Source: Welwitschia mirabilis
Taxonomy: Eukaryota > Gnetophyta > Gnetopsida > Welwitschiales
Length of the DNA stretch: 58,256 bases
Direction: 5' to 3'
Assembly (NCBI GenBank): GCA_051453625.1
Contig: JBOZIK010000001.1
Span: forward strand, 89,791,104 to 89,849,359
A program made the translations under genes and the position numbers. The notes beneath the pieces were generated by a model. That model did no database searches and had not been told where the DNA came from. It saw only the letters and a program-made list of their open reading frames with translations. Shown piece after piece: positions 50,610 through 58,256 of the stretch. How positions within the stretch are numbered: the first letter of the stretch is position 1; the number at the start of each line of letters is the position of its first letter.

Positions 50610-51060
50610 TTTTACATTATGACTGATATGTCTAATCATGCTATAAGAGCAGTTTTAGGATAAAAAGATGAAGAAAATAAATCTTATGTAATTGCTTACA
50701 TTAGCAATAACTTCAAACTAGCTCAATAAAACTACATAATAATAGAAAAAGAGTTGTTGGTGGTGGTAATTATAATAGAAAAATTCAAACATTATATTTT
50801 AGATTATGAAGTGAAATTTTATATTGACCATAGTGCCATTAGATTTTTAATGAATAAGAAAAAGTCAAACTTGAGAATTATGAGATGAATATTGTTAATG
50901 AAAAAGTTTGATTTAAAAATTATAGATAGGAAAGGAATGAATAAAAAAAGTCAAACTTGAGAATTATGAGATGGATATTATTAATGCAAAAGTTTTATTT
51001 AAAAATTATAGATAGGAAAGGAATAGAAACTATCATAGCAGATCACCTCTTAAGGTTAGA
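50610..51060 (+). pseudogene. Gypsy RNase H, decayed, with internal duplication
   Basis: The frame reads MTDMSNHAIRAVLG, then NYIIIEKELLVVVIIIEKFK and YIDHSAIRFLMNKKKSNLRI. These match the RNase H order D.S..A.GAVL..., (T)EKELLAVV, and (Y)TDH.AL.YL of plant gypsy elements. The end IIDRKG...IIADHL corresponds to the D.KG..N.VADHLSR tether. An 87-bp tandem duplication repeats the SNLRIMR...DLKIIDRKG part. Confidence 0.75.
50853..51028. repeat. 87-bp tandem duplication inside RNase H
   Basis: Units begin at 50853 ('aataagaaaaagtcaaactt') and 50940 ('aataaaaaaagtcaaactt') and continue in parallel to 'attatagataggaaaggaat'. No N separates them. The first unit ends and the second starts in the middle of the coding region. 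Confidence 0.8.
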
Positions 51061-51349
51061 ATTTCTAGATGAAGAATATATTAATATACAAGATGAGTTT
51101 CTAGATGAAAATAAGAAATCAATGATGTTTTGATATAGCTAACTTTCTTTTGAGTAAAAGATTACCATATTTTATGATTTACTATAAATGAAAAAAAATT
51201 ACTAAGGAAATATAAATATGATATTTAACATGATAAGATGTTATCTAAAGAATGTAAAAAACATGTTATCAAAGATATATAAAAAAAAATCTATAAAATG
51301 AAATCTTAAAGAAATCTTATAAAGGATAAGAAGGCCAACATTATGATGT

Positions 51350-52300
51350 GAAAAAAAGGAATGAAAATTATCCATATGGGATACTATTAGCTCATTATAT
51401 TCAAGGATTCAAACATTTATATCCAAGATTGTGATAAATGTTAAAGAGAAGGTGTATTTAATCAAAAGTTAAAAATGTCATAATAATGGACTCAAAAAAT
51501 TAAACCTTTTGATGTATAAAAAAATATATTTTATTGGAACTATAAATCCTTCATCCTTTAGAAAAATATATAGTTTGGTCTATGTAGATTAATTCATTGA
51601 ATGACCTAAGGTTAAGGATGTGACTAATTATTCTTTTCAAATCATGGTTAACATTTTCCTTAGAAATATTTTCTATTAATTTAGAGCTTCTCATGATCTT
51701 ATATTTGAGAGAGGAATCCATTTTATTAGTGAATTCTTTGAGAAACTTTTGATCAAGTTTAGAGTTCATCACAAACTCTCTACTACCTATCACCCTCAAT
51801 TCAATGGCTAGCTAAATTAACTAATATAAAATCAAAGTTATAAAAAAACTAATTAGGCTGATAAATTAAATAAAGCTCTATGTACTTATAGAATAACTTG
51901 GAAACATACAACAAAATTTAATCCATATGAATTAGTCTATGGAAAAAATGTTTATTTTGCCAATTGAATTTAGAATAAAAATGTTTAAATTAGCTAACAA
52001 ATTAAAATGTGACTTAGATATAGCTCAAAAAAATGATAGCAAACATGAATATTTTAGATGAAAATCAAAAAGAAGCTCTTTTGCATAAAGAACTTATACA
52101 ATAGAAAAGTAAGATATATCATGATAATAAAATCATGAAAATATATTTTAATGTAGAAGAGTTTGTGTTAATTTATGGCTTTAAGAAAATCCATTTAAAA
52201 CAAAAATATGAACAAAACTGACTAAGATCCTATACCATAATAATAATTCTACAAAATAGACCAATAGAAATATATCACTCTTATAAAAATGTAATCTATC
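51350..52300 (+). pseudogene. Gypsy integrase, decayed
   Basis: Zinc-binding end: CDKC then a stop and REGVFNQKLKMS near 51.43 kb, the second half of the H2C2 module. Core: FERGIHFISEFFEKLLIKF (about 51.7 kb) followed by YHPQFNG, where relatives have SDRGTHF...YHPQTNG; the core Asp appears as Glu. C-terminal: KALCTYRITWKHTTKFNPYE and LVYGKNVYF, the W.YRT..KT..G.SPY.LV(Y)GK segment. Domain order and spacing are normal for the clade. Numerous stops are present. The product would insert element DNA into chromosomes. Confidence 0.75.
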
Positions 52301-52570
52301 AAGCTCANNNNNNNNNNNNNNNNNNNNNNNNNNNNNNNNNNNNNNNNNNNNNNNNNNNNNNNNNNNNNNNNNNNNNNNNNNNNNNNNNNNNNNNNNNNNN
52401 NNNNNNNATATTTTAATTTAGAAGATTCTGTGTTAATTTATGGCCTTAAGATAATACATTCAAAACAAAAATATGAACAAAACTGACTAAGATCCTATAT
52501 CATAATAATAATTCTACAAAATAGATCAATAGAAATATATCACTCTTATAAAAATGTAATCTATTAAGAT
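52143..52570. other. 100-N gap with ~165-bp duplicated flanks
   Basis: 52143-52307 recurs from 52408, both containing 'aaacaaaaatatgaacaaaa' and 'atatcactcttataaaaatg', separated by exactly 100 N. Confidence 0.8.
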
Positions 52571-53639
52571 AATAGAAAAAGAGCAAGAATGTATTATGAT
52601 TATACATTAGTGCTAAATTATTTAGGAAACCCTAATAGGATGGAAAGAATGCTTCCACTCTACTTATAAAATAAATTCTAAAATTAAATAATAAAGGATG
52701 TGTTATTTCTTTANNNNNNNNNNNNNNNNNNNNNNNNNNNNNNNNNNNNNNNNNNNNNNNNNNNNNNNNNNNNNNNNNNNNNNNNNNNNNNNNNNNNNNN
52801 NNNNNNNNNNNNNNNNNNNNNNNNNNNNNNNNNNNNNNNNNNAAAAGAGAGAGAGAAGACCATAATTTTATACTGCAAGTGCACTGAGGCAAATATTCTT
52901 AAGAGGGGCCTTTGGTAGTGCAATGTGATAGCTATGAGAACTCCATTGAGGGGTTAATTAACCACAATCTAAATATAAAAAATATAATAATATCCTATGG
53001 GTCCTTACTCCTTTCACAGAGATTGCACTCTCCTCATTGTAGTTAACTTATGTTATCAAAAATAAAAGAATTAAGAAATAGTTATGGCCTAAGAGTCACT
53101 TTAGACACAACTAGTTACCGAAACTCTAACTTTATCAAAACTCATTAAGAAAAGAAAAAAAATTTAAGATGAAAAGAAAAAGATGAAAAATATTTTAGTT
53201 TGTGATGGAATGTATATCCAAACATTTTTAGTTTAATAGCATGTACAATCATTAAATTCTATTTGAGCTAAAGAAAAGCTTTAAAGTTTTACAATTATTT
53301 TGCATTATTTTAACAATCTAATAAATTATCTGGTTTGAATTTCCTTTAATGAAATTAATGTCTCCGTTATAAAATAAACAATTTACAAAAATTTTTATCT
53401 GAAATAACAAAAAAAAAATTTATTAACCAAAATATTTTATTACATCTAGTTGCAGAATGACAATAAAAACACTTCTTAAATCACCAAGTAAGTAAACTAT
53501 AAACTTAAGTAACTCAATTCTTATAGCAGTCTAAAAATTATTCCTCTTGTGAGAATGCTTAATCTTAGATGTTAACCCTATAGAATTCTCAGTAAAGGGT
53601 AACACATGCATCTCATCTAGAGATTCTGATAGCATATTA
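52571..53639. other. Post-pol region, no gene recognised
   Basis: A 129-N gap (52714-52842) is followed by a short GA run and AT-rich sequence. No motif recognised on either strand. It lies within the element, between pol and the antisense frame. Confidence 0.4.
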
Positions 53640-54177
53640 ATCTCCTTTAGGGGGCTTGCCAAAATTTTTTGTAAGGTTTAGCATCCCAAATCATCTTGTC
53701 TATGCATTCCTCATTAAAGTTCAATGCAGTAAGGCTAAGAATAGGATTTGTACCTTAAAGTTGATCTATCCATTTCTCTAGCACTTGGATTTGCCTAGAT
53801 AGATAGCTTAAGAGATGTGGTAAGCTAAATTTTCATAATTGATTTACTGATGTAGTTTCTAAATTTTTATCCTTAAATACTCATCCATCAAGTGATGGAT
53901 CATAAGATCAAGACTCAAAGGAATGGCACTACTACTAAAATGGTCTTTACTAGCCTTAGTAATAAACAAATTTAATGTGTCCAAGACCTCAATAATGGAT
54001 TTTTAATCATAGTAAAAATACTATTGTACCACAGTTTTAGACCTAATATAGACTTGAGGTGACTGAAGATCTACTACTAATGCACATATCTATCTGTGTA
54101 GAATCCAAGTTAAACAAATAATGCATTACCTTCTTAACACCAGAGGTAACAATGGGAGAAGGAGGAGTGTAAGCCAT
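53640..54177 (-). pseudogene. Possible antisense reading frame of the gypsy element
   Basis: From ATG at 54177 the minus strand reads MAYTPPSPIVTSGVKKVMHY then LFNLDSTQIDMCISSRSS. After a frameshift it reads IEVLDTLNLFITKASKDHFS and SSAIPLSLDLMIHHLMDEYL. Further on comes LTALNFNEECIDKMIWDAKP then YKKFWQAP. The residue mix is protein-like, unlike the surrounding noise, and stops fall where Gln might be expected. Some Tat-lineage elements (for example Grande in maize relatives) carry an antisense frame between pol and the 3' LTR; this matches in place and direction. I cannot identify the protein. Confidence 0.4.
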
Positions 54178-54384
54178 AAGGATCAATGAGAAAAAGATGA
54201 GAAAGAGTGGAAAATGATTAAGTGAATAAATTCTTAGGCTTAGGTAAAGATGATGGATGATTAACATGTAAAGAATGAGATTTATAATGCAAGTGTTACT
54301 ATCATGCTTGACAAGTATAATTTATCTTAAGATACCTGATTCACACTTGCTTAATTTTGAAGCAAAGGATTAAGTAAAAGCGAT

Positions 54385-54905
54385 ATACCTATTTTCTAAT
54401 AACTGAAGTATACCAAATGTTAACAAAAATCTTTAGGAATTTAGGGATTCTAAACTAATCAAGACTCAACTTTAAATTAGATCTTTAGATTAATTTAGAA
54501 TTAGTTTATATTTTCTAAACTTCTTATTATTGTAAGAGTCCATTAAACTTTAACACCATAAACTACTATACTAGGTAATTATCAAAATCCTTGCANNNNN
54601 NNNNNNNNNNNNNNNNNNNNNNNNNNNNNNNNNNNNNNNNNNNNNNNNNNNNNNNNNNNNNNNNNNNNNNNNNNNNNNNNNNNNNNNNNNNNNNNATACC
54701 TATTTTCTAAAAACTAAAGTATACCAAGTGTTAACAAAAATCTTTAGGTATTGATGGATTCTAAACTAATCAAGACTCAACTTTAAATTAGATCTTTAGA
54801 TTGATTTAGGATTAGTTTAGATTTTCTAAACTTCTTATTATTGTAAGAGTCCATCGAACTTTAACACCATAAACTACTATACTAGGTAATTATCAAAATC
54901 CTTGC
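54385..54905. other. 100-N gap with ~210-bp duplicated flanks
   Basis: 54385-54595 and 54696-54905 are parallel copies with a few substitutions, separated by exactly 100 N. Confidence 0.85.
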
Positions 54906-55062
54906 AAACATTTTTTATCAAAGAAAATTCTTTTTATGCTATATCTAATAACTCAAAGAGATTTTCTTTTATTTTTATTCAAGGAAGAATAAAAAATGGA
55001 AATGAAAGCTATCAATGTTTTTTCTCTAACATAAGATAGACCTTGGAATTAAAAATATCACT

Positions 55063-55480
55063 TAGTTGATCAACTCTAATTCCAAAGCCTAAAATTTGAT
55101 TCATATTTTAGATCAAACCTTTGTAAAGCAAACTTAAATCTTTTAATTGATACTAGCTCAAAGTTAAAACTTTAAACTAGATCTTAAGCCAAATTGTACA
55201 TCTTCTTATGCTCTAGAGCCTATAATTAAACAAAATCTTATGATTGATTAATACCAACTTAAAGTCAAAACTTTGAGTTGAATTTCAAGCCAACCTGATG
55301 ACTTCTTCATTCTATGTGTAATAAAGAAAATTACTTGATTGACTAACACTGATCTGAAGTTAGAACTTCAAATTGGATTTCAAACTAGACCATTAATAAG
55401 CAATTCCTAGAAGTTGATTGACACTAGTCTAAAGCCAAGGCTAATCATATTTTAAACCAACTTTGCCTTTTAAACTTACT
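55063..55480. repeat. Degenerate tandem repeat, five units of ~76-97 bp
   Basis: Unit starts at about 55063, 55145, 55242, 55337 and 55413 share the order 'ttgattgacactagtctaaa', a 'gccaaaactt' block, then 'ttaaaccaa' or 'caagccaa'. Units differ strongly but keep order, so it is an old array. Tandem repeats in the 3' region are a known trait of Tat/Ogre elements. Confidence 0.6.
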
Positions 55481-56180
55481 TATGAAAGAAAAAGATCTCA
55501 TTCTTGACTACCTCCCTTATCTTACCTCTATAACTCTATCACAGGACTTTTCTTTATTATTATTACTTACTTATATAATAATGGAAATTAGAATTCAAGG
55601 GACCCTATCGAGAAGCTCTTAATAATCACCTTTGAACTCTTTTGACTATCTCCATAATGGATTTGATGATCTACATTGAGAACTTGAGAGTTTTTAGTGA
55701 TCCTCATTGAACTCCATATTGTGGAGAGAAATCACCACTTAAATATGCCTTTCTAGTACCTCATCATTTCACTTAAACTCATTCTCAATAGTTCCTCTTC
55801 ATTCTTGNNNNNNNNNNNNNNNNNNNNNNNNNNNNNNNNNNNNNNNCACATTAGTATCTACAATTTCAATTTTAAACCTGTAAAATTTTTTTAATTTACA
55901 TATTGCCAACATCTAATTTAGATTTTTTGTTAGCATCAGAAGAGTATGAAAAAGTTCTAGTTCCATCTTTTTTAATTTCAATTCATGATCGAGTTTCTTC
56001 CTAAATCATGCAAAATTAATGTAATTGCAAGTACAAATTGTCATCTATATTAAGAAGGAGTTAGACTATAACTTTTACATTTCACATAATCCTATGTTTT
56101 CATGCTCTATCACATTTTCTCATGATTTTAGATTCATGGTAAGTTAGTTTCATGCAAAAATTCCAAGGCAAATTCTAGCA
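55481..56180. other. AT-rich 3' region of the element
   Basis: No coding motif recognised; an N-run lies at 55808-55846. The last ~330 bases, ending 'aaattctagca' at 56180, sit just before a primer-binding-site-like motif, so they could be the right end of another LTR, but no partner LTR was found in the window. Confidence 0.35.
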
Positions 56181-56182
56181 TT

Positions 56183-56194
56183 TGGCATCAGAGC
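56183..56194 (+). other. Initiator-tRNA-Met primer-binding-site-like motif
   Basis: The sequence tggcatcagagc matches TGGTATCAGAGC at 11 of 12 positions. It lies far from the gypsy element's own primer binding site, so it may mark a nested or adjacent second element. Confidence 0.4.
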
Positions 56195-57340
56195 TTGTAG
56201 AAAGGGGACTAGGATATCAAGAAAGAAAAAAGTTAAAAAGAGCTTCTAGTAAGAAGGGCCGTTATCACAATGGTTTGATGGCCTTCATTGAAAACCTTTT
56301 AGTTCTCGATATCCCTCATCGAGCACTCTTCATGAAAAAAGTAATCATCCCTATTCTAGTACTCTTAGGAGTTTATAGTAAAAATGTTTAGAGATAAGTT
56401 TTAAACAAAAAGATTGTCTTGAAAAGATAAATATAATATCTAAAGAAATGGATCTTTGCTCCAGTCAAACNNNNNNNNNNNNNNNNNNNNNNNNNNNNNN
56501 NNNNNNNNNNNNNNNNNNNNNNNNNNNNNNNNNNNNNNNNNNNNNNNNNNNNNNNNNNNNNNNNNNNNNNGAACTTCTAGTAAGAAGGGCCATTATCATA
56601 ATGGTTTGATGGCCTTTATTAAAAACTTTCTAGTTCTCGATAGCCCTCATCGAGCACTCTTCATGAAGAAAGTGACCATCCCTATTCTAGTACTCTTAGG
56701 AGTTTATAATAAAAATGTTTAGAGATAAGTTTTAAACAAAAAGATTGTCTTGAAAAGCTAAATATAATATCTAAAGAAATGGATCTTCGCTCTAGTCAAA
56801 TGCAAATGATACTTTCTAGAAAGAAGATTAATAAAGATTTTGAGGAACTTTCTGATAGAAGAAAAGCTTTAAAGAGACAAAGAGTTAAACACAATCAAAG
56901 TAAATAGGTTATATTTTTAGAAGTAATTTGTTCAATGAGGAGTCCTTGTATAAAATTTCATGAATTTTGTGTATGAAATTTATGGTTTATATAATATAAA
57001 GTAATTAATATNNNNNNNNNNNNNNNNNNNNNNNNNNNNNNNNNNNNNNNNNNNNNNNNNNNNNNNNNNNNNNNNNNNNNNNNNNNNNNNNNNNNNNNNN
57101 NNNNNNNNNNNTGCTCCAGTCAAACGCAAATGATACTTTCTGGAAAGAAGATTAATAAAGATTTTGAGGGACTTTCTGATAGAAGAAAAGCTTCAAAGAG
57201 ACAAAGAGTTAAAAGCAATCAAAGCAAATAGGTTATATTTTTAGAAGGAATTTGTTCAATGAGGTGTCCTTGTACAAAAGTTCATGAATTTTGTGTATGA
57301 AATTTATGGTTTATAGAATATAAAGTAATTAATATAAGCC
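56195..57340 (+). pseudogene. Unidentified decayed frame, written more than once across gaps
   Basis: A plus-strand frame reads SSKKGRYHNGLMAFIENLLV then LDIPHRALFMKKVIIPILVL (56240-56391), and repeats with few changes after the gap at 56571. A further frame reads INKDFEELSDRRKALKRQRV at about 56.83 kb and again after 57112. I do not recognise the protein. There is no ATG near its 5' end; the sequence runs out of the primer-binding-site-like motif. Both 100-N gaps (56471-56570, 57012-57111) have duplicated flanks: 56240-56470 with 56571-56801, and about 56788-57011 with 57112-57336. Confidence 0.35.
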
Positions 57341-57804
57341 ATAAAAACCATAATCACATTTATATAATTGTTAGGACTAAAAGTGCTAATTTGATGTTTA
57401 AAAGGTAAGGATAGTTGTAAAGCACTAAAATTGCACACAAGAATCTATAGCTTCTACTCTACTGAGCTTCTTATACCATGAATGTGCTTAGGGAAATATA
57501 GCCTTCAAGAATTTAGTGTTTTAAACATCCCTAACCTGAATCTATATTGCTTTATTTTATATATAATTGTTTGTTTATTAAGGGACTAACAAAACCTTGA
57601 GTTGGGAAAACTAACGAGGATAAATTTGAATGTAAATTATGCTTATTAATGAAGTACTTTCATTATCTTAATCATGTATTTTAGTTAATAATAAATGTTT
57701 TTATTTATTAGTATAATGACTAATCAATAGGTTGATTAGTTAGTATTTTAATATATTATTATGTATATTTTATTAGATCATTTTAGGTACAAGATGCCAT
57801 GTGG
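57341..57804. other. AT-rich region before the 3' LTR, nothing recognised
   Basis: No motif or repeat recognised. Confidence 0.4.
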
Positions 57805-57826
57805 CAAAAAAATAAAAGAGAAGATT
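57805..57826 (+). other. Candidate polypurine tract
   Basis: A purine-rich run (caaaaaaataaaagagaaga) precedes a 'tgttcataaag' at 57828, which could be the LTR start. The clear LTR similarity begins only at 57910, so this placement is tentative. Confidence 0.3.
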
Positions 57827-57909
57827 ATGTTCATAAAGAAGTAGTAACAAATCCAAATCATATACCTATTTCTAAGTAATGAAAATAGAAAAACAAACAA
57901 GTATATAAT

Positions 57910-58256
57910 AATAGAATCACCACCAAAGATGAGAATATTTTTGACAAAAATGTTCTAAGAATAGAAAGAAGAAGAATTTCAAGGAAGGGAGATCTAACTA
58001 TCTTGTAAAGGGCGCATTAGCATTTCCCATACTCCATAGTGCTACCTGTTAAAAAAAACATAAGCCTTAGAAAATATTTATGTAATAATTAGTATTTTAA
58101 TATAAATCTAAAAAGCATATTTTAGTATTATTGTATGCATACTTTATTACTTAAAAAAGTAATATTATTTCTATTTGCTCCTATTTGTGTAGTTGAACAT
58201 AAACTAGGATAATTAGCACCTCATCTAAATTCTATTATACTTTATTACTTTAACCA
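57910..58256 (+). repeat. 3' LTR of the gypsy element, cut by the window end
   Basis: It aligns with about 44255-44627 through 'aatagaatcaccaccaaag', 'tgtaaagggcgcattagcat', 'ccatactccata' and 'acttaaaaaagtaatatta'. The rest lies beyond the window. Confidence 0.7.

Larger units (their letters stand above)
49200..50620 (+). pseudogene. Gypsy reverse transcriptase, decayed
   Basis: The palm region reads KVFMDEFSMFRNDFEELLNR at 49776, where functional relatives have F(M)DDF; the second catalytic Asp is Glu. It continues VESVLERCKEKYLRL, a stop, SKSHFMVIEGIVLVHK, and LRSFLGHVIYYRRFTSKFSK at 50195, then VAKPLSNLLQKDVEYEWTNE. This is the RT thumb/connection of plant gypsy elements. The fingers region, 49.2-49.7 kb, is recognisable only in fragments. 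Two 100-N gaps (49976-50075 and 50333-50432) have duplicated flanks, so parts are written twice. Confidence 0.8.
44255..58256 (+). mobile_element. Large Ty3/gypsy element, Athila/Tat clade, right end outside window
   Basis: Direct repeats at 44255-44913 and 57910-58256 (the latter cut by the window edge) enclose, on the plus strand, a primer binding site, gag, protease, RT, RNase H and integrase in Ty3/gypsy order, followed by over 5 kb of non-pol sequence. The DLGA-type protease, the 'SLPLLKFLRYVPMY' segment before it, and the long 3' region are typical of the Athila/Tat group. No chromodomain was seen. Assembled length is inflated by several duplicated gap flanks. Confidence 0.75.

Noticed and set aside
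51551-51799. 82-codon minus-strand open frame
   Set aside because: Antisense shadow of the integrase core on the plus strand.
56182-56391. Frame starting MASELVERG at 56182
   Set aside because: The first codon is TTG and the first residues are the primer-binding-site-like motif translated, so it is not a credible protein start; only the later part is protein-like.
1-58256. CRISPR array, operons, tRNA or rRNA genes
   Set aside because: No regularly spaced short direct repeats, no compact gene clusters, and no cloverleaf-like or rRNA-like sequence was seen; the tRNA-like 12-mers are primer binding sites of retroelements.

Overview
This window looks like nuclear DNA of a flowering plant, from a gene-poor block of old transposable elements. 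The base composition is very AT-rich, CpG is scarce, there are no compact bacterial-style genes, and every recognisable protein is a plant retroelement relic or a plant gene relic. The species cannot be named from the sequence. No intact protein-coding gene, tRNA or rRNA is supported.

Layout. Positions 1-459 hold the 3' part of a Copia-type LTR. About 1976-2945 is a second decayed LTR-like stretch. From 2946 to 15.69 kb I see mostly AT-rich DNA with one 212-bp tandem repeat and one decayed reading frame near 13.3 kb. Positions 15693-24643 are a minus-strand Copia element with long LTRs and a 5-bp target duplication (GATTC). It carries gag, a protease remnant and a segment resembling the 'putative plant transposon protein' domain, but no visible integrase or reverse transcriptase. 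About 26.55-31.1 kb is a minus-strand L1-type LINE. Positions 32345-38162 are a second, structurally full-length minus-strand Copia element with short LTRs and TGTTA target duplications. About 41.77-43.52 kb holds the only non-transposon gene relic: a minus-strand, intron-containing pseudogene of a SURP/G-patch splicing protein (SUGP1-like). From about 44.25 kb to beyond the window end lies a large plus-strand Ty3/gypsy element of the Athila/Tat clade (at least 14 kb). It has gag, protease, RT, RNase H and integrase remnants, a possible antisense reading frame, a degenerate tandem repeat, and the start of its 3' LTR.

Decay. Stops fall repeatedly where Trp, Gln or Arg codons are expected, and Gly codons have become Arg or Lys. 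This C-to-T / G-to-A pattern is what cytosine methylation followed by deamination produces, and it runs through all the elements and the pseudogene.

Assembly. At least a dozen N-gaps, many exactly 100 N, are flanked by near-identical copies of the same sequence. These look like unmerged overlaps or haplotypes rather than real duplications, so lengths of the affected elements are inflated. Other N-runs are at 2909-2918, 5297-5401, 16873-16882, 22253-22889, 31450-31916, 32204-32240, 40538-40784, 52714-52842 and 55808-55846.
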